DNA from: Streptomyces eurythermus
Lineage (GTDB): Bacteria > Actinomycetota > Actinomycetes > Streptomycetales > Streptomycetaceae
Direction: 5' to 3'
Length of the DNA stretch: 64,000 nucleotides
Assembly (NCBI RefSeq): GCF_014649115.1
Contig: NZ_BMSK01000029.1
Span: forward strand, 1-64,000
The notes beneath the pieces are model-generated. The model worked only from the letters and a program-made list of their open reading frames with translations, did not search any database and had not been told where the DNA came from. Positions 7,931-16,261 of this stretch are shown one piece after another; within the stretch, counting starts at the first letter, position 1, and every line of letters starts with the position of its first letter. The position numbers and the translations under genes were made by a program.

Positions 7931-9880
7931 TCACCACACGGGGTCACCCGGTCCCGCGACGCGCAGGCGGTCGGCCGGAATAGCCGCGGTGGCCAGGTCA
8001 CGTTTGGCCGTGGCCGTGATGACTTGCAGACCGGCGGTCTCCTCGCAGATGTCCTTGAGCTGGCTGAGGACTTCCGCCACGTCGACGTCGATGGTCTCCT
8101 GTGCGCCGGCAGAGTCGAGCAGGAGCAGGCCAGGGTGGCGGCCCACGCCGGTCTCCTTGCCGACGCGCAGCAGCGCAAGCAGGGTGGCGATGCGCAGCCG
8201 CACCTGCTCACCAGGTGTGACGGCCGTGAAGGTGGTCTTGCTGCCGCCCTTGGTGACCTCGAGTTTGCCGTTGCCCAGCAGTTTGATGGCCTGAAGTTCC
8301 TTCATGCCGAGCCGAATCCCCAGGCGGCAGATTTCCTCACTTACGGCACCCAACAGTGCGGTCGAGGCGTCCTTGGCACGCTTGTCGGCTTCCTTAGCGG
8401 CCGCCTCCAGTACCTGTTCCTCTGCCGACATCCCGTCCGGCCGGCGGGCATGCTGATCCGCCGCCTGGCGCTCGGCGAGTTTGCCTTCGAGACGGGCGAC
8501 TTCCAGGTGCGCACGCAGTGCGGACTCGCGGGGCATGGCTGCTTGTGCTGCGGTCAGGTCAGCGCGGGCTTGCGCGAGTGCCGCCTCGATGGCGGTCGCG
8601 GCCTTGGCAGCCTGCTGGGCCGCGGTCTTGGCCTGGGAGTGGGCCTCCTTGAGGGTTTCGACGGTGGCAGCCAGTTCATCGGCTGCGGACAGGTCGGCAG
8701 GTACTTCCGCCGGGGCGGATCCGCAGATGCGGCAGTGCGTGTCGTCCAGATCGGCGTGGGGCAGTTGGTCCAGGGTGGTGGAGCAGCGCGGGCAGCAGGT
8801 TGGTTTCAGCGCGCCGAAGAAGCGCTGGGCAACCGCGGTCTCCCGTAGATCCCGCAGACGGGCCTGGTCCAGGACGAGGGTTCCGTGGATCTCTTCCTCG
8901 GCCTGGCGGGTCTGGTGCATCTGCTGTACAGCGTCGGTGTGCTGGGCGGTCAGTTCGGCCAGGCGCGCGCCAGCCTGCTCAACGGCTTCGGCGGCAGCCT
9001 CCAGGCTGGGGGCCGCCTCGGCTTGAGTAGCTCTCTGGCGGGCCTGGGCAAGCTGCTCTTCAAGATCTTGCAGGGACGAGCCACGGGCGGTGAGGTCCTG
9101 CTGGGCACGCCGGCGCTGGCCGCGCAGAGACTGCTGCACCAGGTCGAGGGCTGCTTTGGCGTCACGGCGGGTCGTCGTCCACGGCAGGCCGACGAACATC
9201 TGTAGCAGACTCACCATCGTGCCGCCGCCGGCCGTTTCTCCCAGCAGCGCGTCGCTCTCGCGGTTGCGGCACAGCAGCGCGTGGCTGAAGGCCGGCCAGG
9301 ACGTCACCACGACCTGGCCGTCTCGGCTGTCGGAGTCGGCGCCGGAGCGGGCGGGGGTGTCCTTGCGCCAGCCGCGCAGGAACTCCAACCCCAGCCGGTC
9401 CATCATGAAGGCGCCCATTACCGAGGCGAATTCCGTCTCATCGGCGAAGGACGTGACGTGTTGCTGGACGCCGACGGCCAGGGTTCCGGTGAGTTGGTCG
9501 CCGGTGTTGTCGACGCGCACCGTGAACGCCTCGCCGTCGACTTGGGCGTCCAGGCGGACATGGTGGATCCAGTTCCTCACGTCGGCCTGGAGGGCGCCGG
9601 TGCCGCGCAGGCACCACCAGATGATCTCCAGGATGCTGCTCTTGCCTCGCAAGTTGTCCGCCGTCACGCCCCACAAGCCCGGTTCCAGGTCCCAGGAGAA
9701 GTTGACCGTGCCCGTGGACTTGCCGCTCTTCTCCCCGGTGAACGCCAGGCGTTTGATCAGTAGCTGATGCGGGCGGGGCAGAACACCACTCTCCCGCACT
9801 CCGTGCCGCGCCAGGATCTCTCCCGCCTGCTCGCTGTCGACGCCGGCCCGGCGGGCTACCGTCTCGACGAAGTCGCTCAT
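7931..9880 (-). CDS. SMC/Rad50-like ATPase with zinc centre in the coiled coil
   Basis: A 649-aa protein built like Rad50 or LmuB. An N-terminal ATPase lobe has a variant P-loop, DNLRGKSSILE (75-85), lacking the usual leading glycines. Long Ala/Gln-rich coiled coils flank a four-cysteine centre (CPRC at 363-366, CRIC at 383-386), placed where Rad50 has its hook. The C-terminal lobe has Walker B GLLLLDSAGAQE (about 584-595). ATP-driven DNA-end or foreign-DNA sensing is what the family does. It overlaps the upstream gene by 4 bp. The nuclease-like gene downstream is the probable effector. Confidence 0.8.
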   Translation of the reverse strand: MSDFVETVARRAGVDSEQAGEILARHGVRESGVLPRPHQLLIKRLAFTGEKSGKSTGTVNFSWDLEPGLWGVTADNLRGKSSILEIIWWCLRGTGALQADVRNWIHHVRLDAQVDGEAFTVRVDNTGDQLTGTLAVGVQQHVTSFADETEFASVMGAFMMDRLGLEFLRGWRKDTPARSGADSDSRDGQVVVTSWPAFSHALLCRNRESDALLGETAGGGTMVSLLQMFVGLPWTTTRRDAKAALDLVQQSLRGQRRRAQQDLTARGSSLQDLEEQLAQARQRATQAEAAPSLEAAAEAVEQAGARLAELTAQHTDAVQQMHQTRQAEEEIHGTLVLDQARLRDLRETAVAQRFFGALKPTCCPRCSTTLDQLPHADLDDTHCRICGSAPAEVPADLSAADELAATVETLKEAHSQAKTAAQQAAKAATAIEAALAQARADLTAAQAAMPRESALRAHLEVARLEGKLAERQAADQHARRPDGMSAEEQVLEAAAKEADKRAKDASTALLGAVSEEICRLGIRLGMKELQAIKLLGNGKLEVTKGGSKTTFTAVTPGEQVRLRIATLLALLRVGKETGVGRHPGLLLLDSAGAQETIDVDVAEVLSQLKDICEETAGLQVITATAKRDLATAAIPADRLRVAGPGDPVW

Positions 9881-10563
9881 CCGCCCGCTCCCACCCTGTG
9901 CTTCGTGACCTGCGCGAGGCGCTCACGCACCCGGTCGGTGATACCGCTGATGCTCGCCTTCCACACCGTGCGCTCGTACTCGGCCTGCGCGTACTGCAGA
10001 GCCTTCAGCTGGCTGCCGCTGCTTTGCCCAGCCACCGCCAGCACCACCACAGCCCGCTCGTCGTACCAGGCCAGATCCGCGGCAGCGGTCCGCAACTCGG
10101 CCGCCATCTCCCGTCCCGCAGGCAGCAGGTAGTAGTCCCACCGATCCACCCTCGCCGGCGGCTCGCCCACCGGCACGATGTCGATCAAGCCGTGCGCGTA
10201 CAACAGGCCCAAGGCATCGTCCAGTGCCTCCCACGCACCGAACCGCCAACGCACCATCGGATAGCGAGAGATCTCCGGCTCGTCACCCTGCAGAAGGGCG
10301 TCAGCTCGCTCCAGAGCCCACGCGGCGTCGTCAACCTTCCCTGCTTCGACCTGGTTGAGCAGCTCATCGGCCAGGTAGTCGGGATTACGCAGCCAGAAAT
10401 CCAACGCCTGCAGCCGCTTCTGCCCCCGGACCACCGCGACCGCTCCCTGCGGTTCCTCATCCGCCTGGTCGCCGTCGCACGGTGCACCGCAGCGATCCAG
10501 CAGGAACAGCAACCGCACCGCATCCTGCGCGCGCGACGCCCGACGCACCCCGGTATCCGCCAC
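9877..10563 (-). CDS. Putative middle component of an SMC three-gene system
   Basis: A 228-aa protein. The GTG at 10563 is preferred because GGGGAGGGGAAA lies 6-15 nt upstream; the longer ATG frame from 10641 has no ribosome site. The core reads RLQALDFWLRNPDYLA, later MVRWRFGAWEALDD and GLLYAHGLIDI, then YYLLPAGREMA, consistent with a helical winged-helix-like adaptor such as ABC-3C middle components or LmuC. It overlaps the ATPase start by 4 bp. The assignment rests on pattern and operon position. Confidence 0.65.
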   Translation of the reverse strand: MADTGVRRASRAQDAVRLLFLLDRCGAPCDGDQADEEPQGAVAVVRGQKRLQALDFWLRNPDYLADELLNQVEAGKVDDAAWALERADALLQGDEPEISRYPMVRWRFGAWEALDDALGLLYAHGLIDIVPVGEPPARVDRWDYYLLPAGREMAAELRTAAADLAWYDERAVVVLAVAGQSSGSQLKALQYAQAEYERTVWKASISGITDRVRERLAQVTKHRVGAGG

Positions 10564-11208
10564 CCGATCTTTCCCCTCCCCAGCCCCCAGCTGGATGCAA
10601 GATCTCACAAGTAGCACACAACGGCAGCTCTGTGTAACCACTCAAACACCGGCGCTGTTTTCCTTTCGGTTCGGCCAACGAGAGGCGGGTGCCGGCGCCC
10701 GTACGTGATCCGGACTGGGTCGCCAACCGCTCCCGGGAAGAGGACGAGTAGACGAGAGGTTGCCGACTCCCTTACTGGCATTCGACCCGCTAGAGGGATT
10801 TCGCCAGGAGAGGCCCGGACCAGGCGTCCGGGCCTTCGTCGTGCCCCGGGATCTTTCTTCCCGGCCGCTGCTGTCCGGGTCCCGGCTTCCAGCCCTACGG
10901 GGTGAAAGAGCCGTGCCCGGCAGGACGAGACGCAAGCACCTGCGCCCTGTCACTGTCCCGCCCGCAACGTCGAACTCACGCCGGAGGCAGTACCGATGAC
11001 CACCCGCCAGACACCCGGGGCAACACCCGCGCCGATCGCCGCTACGCTGAACACGCCACCCTGGGCCAGGGCCGAGACCCCACAGGGACGCTCCACAGCA
11101 GAGAGCCGCAGCAGGACCGCCGACCGCGAGGCGCGCACCACCCCCACGCGGACGACACCACCACAGGTGTCCGCTGTCCTCGATCCCTCTGCTCAAGGAA
11201 GCAGCATC
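10564..11208. other. Intergenic region with leader hairpin
   Basis: Divergent promoter region between the defence-type operon (leftward) and the small 72-aa gene (rightward). A hairpin with arms GCCCGGA/TCCGGGC (about 10810-10834) looks like a terminator or leader element. A reading frame beginning at ATG 10996 behind a GGAGG site runs in frame into the 72-aa gene, so a longer 143-aa product is possible. Its extra N-terminal part is low-complexity, so the shorter start is favoured. Confidence 0.4.
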
Positions 11209-11427
11209 ATGACCCGGGACAACGTTCCCGCGCCCGTCCAGCCGCCTGACCCCGCGCCCGTCCCACAGCAGCCCGCCGTGGGTGCCGGCCTGCCCGCCGC
11301 GATAGGCCAGGGCGCCGCTCAGGGCGCCGCCCGCTCCATCACCGACCGGCTGGTGGACAAGTTCCTCACCAACCCGCCCGACTGGCTCAAAGCCCTGTGG
11401 CACGCGCTACCGAAGCCCTGGGAGTAG
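11209..11427 (+). CDS. Hypothetical 72-aa small protein
   Basis: The ATG at 11209 has AAGGAAG 7 nt upstream. The N-terminal half is Pro-rich; a conserved-looking end contains ITDRLVDKF and a Trp-rich tail ending in PKPWE. No family recognised and no signal peptide. It is followed directly by a very strong terminator, which supports expression as a single gene. An in-frame ATG at 10996 would add 71 residues. Confidence 0.55.
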   Translation: MTRDNVPAPVQPPDPAPVPQQPAVGAGLPAAIGQGAAQGAARSITDRLVDKFLTNPPDWLKALWHALPKPWE

Positions 11428-11467
11428 CCGACACGCCCCCGGGAGATTGCTCCCGGGGGCGTGTCGG
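11428..11467 (+). terminator. Strong terminator
   Basis: A perfect 18-bp stem (CCGACACGCCCCCGGGAG and its complement) with loop ATTG begins at the base after the stop codon. It lies between the 72-aa gene and a convergent minus-strand gene, so it probably works both ways. Confidence 0.85.
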
Positions 11468-11469
11468 TT

Positions 11470-12300
11470 TCAGCGGGTTGCGGCTTCGTCGACCTGGCGG
11501 TGGGTTCGCCGCTCGGCCGGGTCGGCCTCTCGCCGTCGGGCGCGCTGGGCCTGGCGGCGGGCGGGGAGGTCAGTGGGGCGGTCGGGCTGTTCGGCGGCTG
11601 CGGCCAGCCGGGTGCGGACCTGGCGGGCGAAGTCGGGCCCGGGCAGGGGCAGTTCGCTGTCGGGTTCGCGGAGGTAGCCGACGGCCACCGCGATGGGCAT
11701 GTAGGTCATCAGTTCCGCGACCACGGCCGACCGGGGCCGGGACACGTGGCTGGCCAGGCGCCGCAGGACACGCAGCAGCGTCGTGGTGGAGGCACCGTCG
11801 CCGTCGCGGAGGACCGCGGGCACCCCATCGTCGTCCCACAGAGCGGGGGTGCGCCTGCGGGGGGTGCGGGTGGTGGGTTTGGGCTGTACCTCGTTGGTCT
11901 GGGTGTGCCACCAGCGGGCGGCGTGGGTCTCGCCGAGGGCGAGGTGGTGGAGGTAGAGGCAGTAGGCGGCGGCGGGCTGTCCGGCGCCGGCGGCGTACTG
12001 CCACCAGAACCGGGCGCCGTCGTCGGTGTCGGTCAGCTGGAGCACGCAGGCCAGGACCAGTGCGCTGCGGGGCTCGGGGACCTGGTCGGTGAGGAAGGCG
12101 GCGACCGCGGTGGTCGGGGTGTGCCGGACCACGGTCTCGCACAGGGCCTTCAAGTCCGCGGCCGCTGTGTTCGCCAACTCTCGTCCTGTGATCACCGGCC
12201 GGTTGGCGGCGCCGGGATCCTGGGGCGGGGCGGTGTCGCGGGGCACGGTGCGGTCGGGAGCGAGCAGTGCCCTGGAGAGGATGTCCTGGAGTGTGGTCAC
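11470..12300 (-). CDS. Hypothetical 276-aa protein, last gene of a sigma-like operon
   Basis: GTG start overlapping the sigma-like gene by 4 bp (GTGA), so translation is coupled. A helical Ala-rich core contains FWWQYAAGAGQPAAAYCLYLHHLALGE-type TPR-like helices. A basic linker with RRRTPALW comes next, and a very Arg-rich tail closes the protein. No transmembrane segment. Being coupled to a region-4 sigma-like regulator suggests a regulatory partner, but no family was recognised. Confidence 0.7.
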   Translation of the reverse strand: MTTLQDILSRALLAPDRTVPRDTAPPQDPGAANRPVITGRELANTAAADLKALCETVVRHTPTTAVAAFLTDQVPEPRSALVLACVLQLTDTDDGARFWWQYAAGAGQPAAAYCLYLHHLALGETHAARWWHTQTNEVQPKPTTRTPRRRTPALWDDDGVPAVLRDGDGASTTTLLRVLRRLASHVSRPRSAVVAELMTYMPIAVAVGYLREPDSELPLPGPDFARQVRTRLAAAAEQPDRPTDLPARRQAQRARRREADPAERRTHRQVDEAATR

Positions 12301-13187
12301 GGAGTGGGTCCTTCGGTCGCGGGCGGCTCAATGGTCTCGGCCAGGAAGCGTTGGGCGTGGCGCTCGGTGGACCGTACGGTGGCCAGCGAGAGGCCGAGGA
12401 GGTCGGAGACGTCCTCGGGCGGGTAGCCGCACAGGTGCCGCAGCACCATGACGTCGAGCTGGGTGTCGGGCAGCCGGCTGATCGCCGCGTACAGCTCCAG
12501 GCTCTCGGCCAGCTGGGCGGCCTGGCCCTCCACGGAGGTCTGCTGGCGCATGGCGAGGGTGTCGAAGGCGGCCTCGCCCAGCACGGGCCGCTCGTCGCGG
12601 TAGTCGGCCCGGGCCTTGACCGTGGCGCGCAGCAGGTCCCAGGCGTAGCGTCGGATGTCGGGGCTGGCCAGGGCCTCGTCGAAGCTGAGCCAGAGGATGG
12701 CGAAGGCGTCCTCCACCGCCGCGTCGCGGGCGTCGCCGGTGAGGAAGGCGCCAGCGTAGGCGCGGTAGCCCTCCTCGACGGTCAGGCGCAGGGCGCCGTG
12801 CTCCAGGGGCGGGCCGGAGTGGGCGGTGGCCACGGCGGTGGCGCCCTCGGTGGACCGGTTGATCCAGTCACGGCTCTTGCCGGCGTCCAGGGCGGCCTGC
12901 TTCCACAGCCGGTACAGCGGCCAGCCGGGGATGTCGAGAACGGCGGCCAGGCGGTGGATGACCTCCCAGCGCGGGTAGTGCCCGACGCCGCGCAGCAGCT
13001 CGGACAGCTTGGACTTGGCCAGCAGGACATGGAAGCTGAGGTCGCTGAGGGTCCGGCCGCTGGCGAGGTAACGCTCGCGGGTCGGCTCCAGCCAGGCGCG
13101 GTGCAGGGTGCCGACCGTGGGCGCGATGGGTCCCAGCTTGCGGCCGGGACGGCCTGAGGACGGCTCCGGTGCGGGGAACGTGGTCAC
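12297..13187 (-). CDS. XRE-like HTH fused to a sigma-70 region 4-like domain
   Basis: A 296-aa protein. An N-terminal helix-turn-helix of XRE type (LAKSKLSELLRG with RWEVIHRLAAVLDI, about residues 35-80) precedes a mostly helical middle. The C-terminal segment resembles sigma region 4: LPDTQLDVMVLRHLCGY, then VSDLLGLSLATVRSTERHA. Region 2, needed for promoter melting, is not evident, so it is more likely a DNA-binding regulator than a full sigma factor. The GTG at 13187 overlaps the upstream stop by 4 bp; a longer frame to 13448 crosses the upstream gene and is rejected. Confidence 0.7.
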   Translation of the reverse strand: MTTFPAPEPSSGRPGRKLGPIAPTVGTLHRAWLEPTRERYLASGRTLSDLSFHVLLAKSKLSELLRGVGHYPRWEVIHRLAAVLDIPGWPLYRLWKQAALDAGKSRDWINRSTEGATAVATAHSGPPLEHGALRLTVEEGYRAYAGAFLTGDARDAAVEDAFAILWLSFDEALASPDIRRYAWDLLRATVKARADYRDERPVLGEAAFDTLAMRQQTSVEGQAAQLAESLELYAAISRLPDTQLDVMVLRHLCGYPPEDVSDLLGLSLATVRSTERHAQRFLAETIEPPATEGPTP

Positions 13188-13411
13188 GGGGCGCCGTCCT
13201 CCTTGTCGGGCACCGGCGCCACCTGGTGCCCGGAGGCCGGCGTGGTGCGCGGGCGGGTGCCGCGCAGGACCTGGTCGATGGTCATTCCCAGGATCGGGGC
13301 CAGCCCGGCGATGAGGGCGGCATGTCCCAGCACCGCCATCGCCAGGCTCCAGGCGAGCACCGCCAGCACCAGCGCCAGCAGCGTCGCTGCCGCTATGCGT
13401 TTCCTGCTCAT
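13184..13411 (-). CDS. Small membrane protein (75 aa)
   Basis: The ATG at 13411 follows AAGGACG. After MSRKR come two close hydrophobic stretches (about residues 7-43), then a polar tail. Likely a two-helix membrane protein. It is the first gene of a three-gene coupled operon with the XRE/sigma4 protein, so it could anchor or sense for that regulator; this is inference only. Confidence 0.65.
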   Translation of the reverse strand: MSRKRIAAATLLALVLAVLAWSLAMAVLGHAALIAGLAPILGMTIDQVLRGTRPRTTPASGHQVAPVPDKEDGAP

Positions 13412-13949
13412 GAACGTCCTTGTCTTGATGTCGGTACGGCGCAGGCATCCGGAAGAGACCACGCCAAGGGGGAGCCCTCCAACGTGCGGGTGCCGAACCG
13501 CCGTTGAGGGATCTTCAGAATGGACCGAGGCGCACAGATCACGCGACGTGATCACGAAATCACGGAACATTAGGAGTCGCGGACGGTCAGCCGCGGCCCG
13601 GCAGATGACCAATCAGGGGCACGCAGGGCACACCGCGGGCACCCGGCGGGTGAAGTTCCCGGTTTTCCTTGCAATCCCCGACCGCACACCGTCATATGGA
13701 GACAGGACACCTTGGTGTCGGTCCTTCCCATCCGGAAGAACGGCGCGGCCCCCGTGCCGAAGAAAAAAGGGGGAACGCGCCACGCGCCCCGCCCGGCCTG
13801 ACCTAGAGACCGGGCGGGACAGCGCGCCCCTTCAAAGGGGGAAACGACCGTAACGCAGACCACTGACAACGCCCCCTCGGCAGCGCCGCACAGCCCCAGG
13901 CACTCTCACCTGTTCAACGAGCCCCCGTAGATCGCCAGCCCTGTCGGGC
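13412..13949. other. Intergenic region, no gene supported
   Basis: Upstream region of the minus-strand XRE/sigma4 operon. It holds the hairpin at 13788-13818 and no reading frame with a ribosome site. The stretch 13710-13770 contains an A-run followed by G-run and is less GC-rich than average. Promoter elements for the leftward operon must lie here but were not resolved. Confidence 0.4.
13788..13818. terminator. Hairpin, possible terminator
   Basis: Nine-base arms CCCGCCCGG and CCGGGCGGG enclose a 13-nt loop within an otherwise gene-free stretch. It could end leftward or rightward transcription; no gene directly abuts it. Confidence 0.45.
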
Positions 13950-14250
13950 GTGGTCGTCTTCGCCCGCCGACTGGTGGTGCAGCGGATGGCGGCAGTCCTC
14001 ACTGGGCTCGACGGCTGGATCGCAGCCGACGAGTCGGCGCCAGGCGGGCGGCGCCGGGTGAGGAAGGCACGGGCCTGTTCCGCCTGAGTGGCTGGTCCAG
14101 TAGGGGCTGATCCGCGCCAACGTGGACTCCGTACACGCCGGCGGCGGCTGGGCGGCGGCCTGGAGGGCGGCGACTCGGGCGTGGGTCGGTACCCCGGTGA
14201 CGGGAGCGATGCGGTCGATGCTCAGACGGGGGTTGTGTGGAGGCGCGGGT
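13950..14250 (+). pseudogene. Decayed DUF6233 gene
   Basis: Reading from GTG 13950, the frame gives VVFARRLVVQ and LDGWIAADE, close to FARRVVAQQ and IDRWIADEE of the intact DUF6233 protein at 17970-18329. A stop then interrupts it. After a frame change the DNA gives EWLVQ, a stop, GLIRANVDSVHAGGGWAAA, matching QWLIQYGLNRSNVDAVHTGDCWAAA of the intact copy. At least one frameshift and two stops make it non-functional. The remaining 14250-14527 holds no supported gene. Confidence 0.75.
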
Positions 14251-14527
14251 TCCTCGGCTGGAGAGAGGTCGCGGCCGCAACGGCGGGCGAGGGTCCGGTG
14301 TGGTCTTCCCAGGCCCAGACGAGGGACGGGCGTGCAGCAGTGGTCGCGTCGGCGAGGGGCGGCTCGTACGGCTCAGACTGTCTGAAAGCGTTCGTAGAGC
14401 GCCCGGATCGCCGTAATCCGGATGCATGCTCTCAAGGCGTCGTGCTTGGATGCCGTCAACGCGACCAGGAGGGGGCCCAGTTGCTGGGGTTTCCTGGCGC
14501 GTCCGTAGTCAACTCTGGGGGAATAGA

Positions 14528-15562
14528 GTGAAGTTAGGACGGACCATCACGGCCGGTGCGGTCGCGGTGAGCGCGCTGGCCGTCGGAGTCGGTGCACCCG
14601 CGGCGGCGGAGCAGCAGGACACCGGCACGCTGCGCGTCACGGTCAGTCACTCGGCCAAGCAGGCCGGCACGTCGGCGGTGGCGGCACCGAACGCGAACGC
14701 CACGTGCACCATCAACCGCATCACGGTGAACCGGTACAGCGAGTGCGAGTGGATCACCATCCACGTCGACGTCGTCAAGATCGTGCGCGGGCGGCCGGTC
14801 CTCGAAGGGACCGCTGACTTCGACGTCAAGCACCAGATGACCCTGAAGGCCAAGTCCGTCAACTGGTCGGAGAAGTTCTCCATCTCCAAGGCGAAGACCA
14901 CGCGGGCGGGCAAGGGCCTGCACGTCAACATCGCCGCCTCGTCCAAGAGCGGGACGAAGGCCAAGGTCCACTTCGACCAGGGCCGCACCCTGGACAGCAA
15001 GTCGAGCGGCAGCGTCGACTACACGACCAGCCCCATCCCGAAGAAGAAGATCAACGCCAAGGCGAAGACCACCTACACGTACACGTTCACCAAGGCCGGC
15101 TACAGCCCCGGCACCGTCTCGTACGACTCTGCCGTCTACCGGTGCGACAACTACTACGGCACCAGCGGATGCGCGATCCCCGACTCTCCGACCGGCGTCT
15201 CCCTGATCAACCAGCCGGTCATCGCCGACGGCATCCGCGGGCTCCGGCTCCGCGGCGGCCACTACGGTGACCCCTACGGCGGCAAGCCGCTGCACTGGAT
15301 GATCAACGACAAGCAGAAGAACAAGAACCGGGCCGCCGTGTGCCCGAAGAACCCGCCGGCCGACATGAAGCGCGCGGGCCGCACCTCCTGCGACGAGTAC
15401 CCCTTCGCCTCCACCTACGAGGGCGGCACCCACCTGCCGGCCAAGGAGCGCACCATCACGTGGGTGAGGAAGGCGGAGAACGACAGCCAGGGCGGGACCA
15501 TCACCACCTGGCGCCGCGCGTACCACGTCATGGACCACGATCCCTTCTTCGTGATCGTCTGA
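14528..15562 (+). CDS. Secreted deoxyribonuclease, NucA/NucB family
   Basis: A 344-aa protein starting at GTG 14528. A signal peptide is clear: MKLGRTI, a hydrophobic core, and a likely cleavage after APAAA. The middle is a repetitive Lys/Thr-rich beta region (about 70-200) probably for wall or surface binding. The C-terminus carries the NucA/NucB signature CDEYPFASTYEGG (288-300), the active-site region of this extracellular DNase family, followed by a conserved RAYHVMDHDPFFV end. A strong terminator follows the stop codon. Extracellular DNA degradation or an anti-competitor role is inferred. Confidence 0.85.
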   Translation: MKLGRTITAGAVAVSALAVGVGAPAAAEQQDTGTLRVTVSHSAKQAGTSAVAAPNANATCTINRITVNRYSECEWITIHVDVVKIVRGRPVLEGTADFDVKHQMTLKAKSVNWSEKFSISKAKTTRAGKGLHVNIAASSKSGTKAKVHFDQGRTLDSKSSGSVDYTTSPIPKKKINAKAKTTYTYTFTKAGYSPGTVSYDSAVYRCDNYYGTSGCAIPDSPTGVSLINQPVIADGIRGLRLRGGHYGDPYGGKPLHWMINDKQKNKNRAAVCPKNPPADMKRAGRTSCDEYPFASTYEGGTHLPAKERTITWVRKAENDSQGGTITTWRRAYHVMDHDPFFVIV

Positions 15563-15590
15563 ACCGCCGCACCACCTTGTGCTAGACCAA

Positions 15591-15627
15591 AGGTGCTCCT
15601 CCCCGGCCGCCTCGGGGAGGAGCACCT
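15591..15627 (+). terminator. Terminator after the NucA/NucB gene
   Basis: A perfect 15-bp stem (AGGTGCTCCTCCCCG and its complement) with a 7-nt loop, 28 bp after the stop codon. It separates the nuclease from the next plus-strand gene, so the pair may have separate transcripts. Confidence 0.8.
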
Positions 15628-15650
15628 CGGCTGTGAAACGGGAGCTGTTC

Positions 15651-16229
15651 ATGCTGGTCCACGAAGCGGAGTTCACCGTCGACCTCGGAGAGAGCGGATA
15701 CCTCATCGGCTTCACCGAACACGACGACTACCCCGATGAGATGCCCTACGGCTGGCGCTGCGGACCCGTCGGCGCCGCCAGCGCCATCGTCCTGCCGACC
15801 ACCGACACCGGACCCCTGCAGCTCACCGTCCAGATCCATGACAGCCCACCCGCCCCCGAGACGGACCGCGACTGGGAGCCTGCGGAAGAGATCAGCCTGC
15901 TGGCCGAGACCGACCGTGTGCACCTCGCCACGGTCGACCCCGGCGACGTCATGGACGCATGGCCGGAAGAGGAACCGCCCCTGCGTGTGCACCCCGCTCC
16001 CGGCCCCGACCGCTGGATACGGATGCGTCTGTACTGCCACGCTGACGATCCCGAACCCGGCATCGGCGACCACGGTGAACGGCACCTGATCCAGCTCTGG
16101 CCCGCACCGGCCACACCACCCGTCCACCCCACGATCGGTGAGGAAGACCTCCAGGCGCGCGCCGAGTACACCGCGAACCGGTCCGGCCCCCTCGCGGACT
16201 ACACCACCGACCTGCCGGTGCAGGACTGA
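15651..16229 (+). CDS. Hypothetical 192-aa protein, possible ComJ-like partner of the nuclease
   Basis: The ATG at 15651 has GGGAG upstream; a GTG at 15634 is an alternative. The acidic all-beta-looking sequence starts HEAEFTVDL, continues GAASAIVLPTT, and near the end has RMRLYCHADD and ERHLIQLWPAP. The order of blocks resembles ComJ, the inhibitor that accompanies NucA in Bacillus, and the gene directly follows a NucA-family gene. Similarity is only by eye. No signal peptide, as expected for a cytosolic immunity protein. Confidence 0.45.
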   Translation: MLVHEAEFTVDLGESGYLIGFTEHDDYPDEMPYGWRCGPVGAASAIVLPTTDTGPLQLTVQIHDSPPAPETDRDWEPAEEISLLAETDRVHLATVDPGDVMDAWPEEEPPLRVHPAPGPDRWIRMRLYCHADDPEPGIGDHGERHLIQLWPAPATPPVHPTIGEEDLQARAEYTANRSGPLADYTTDLPVQD

Positions 16230-16261
16230 CTACCCGGCGCCTGGGGCCGCAACGGCCGGCC

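Noticed and set aside
10996..11208. N-terminal extension of the 72-aa gene from ATG 10996
   Set aside because: A ribosome site exists, but the extra 71 residues are Thr/Pro/Arg-rich and look like translated leader; the internal start has an equally good site.
13570..13869. A 99-codon minus-strand open frame in the gap upstream of the XRE/sigma4 operon
   Set aside because: Cys/Pro/Phe-rich composition, no ribosome site, overlaps a hairpin; codon positions do not show the expected GC bias.
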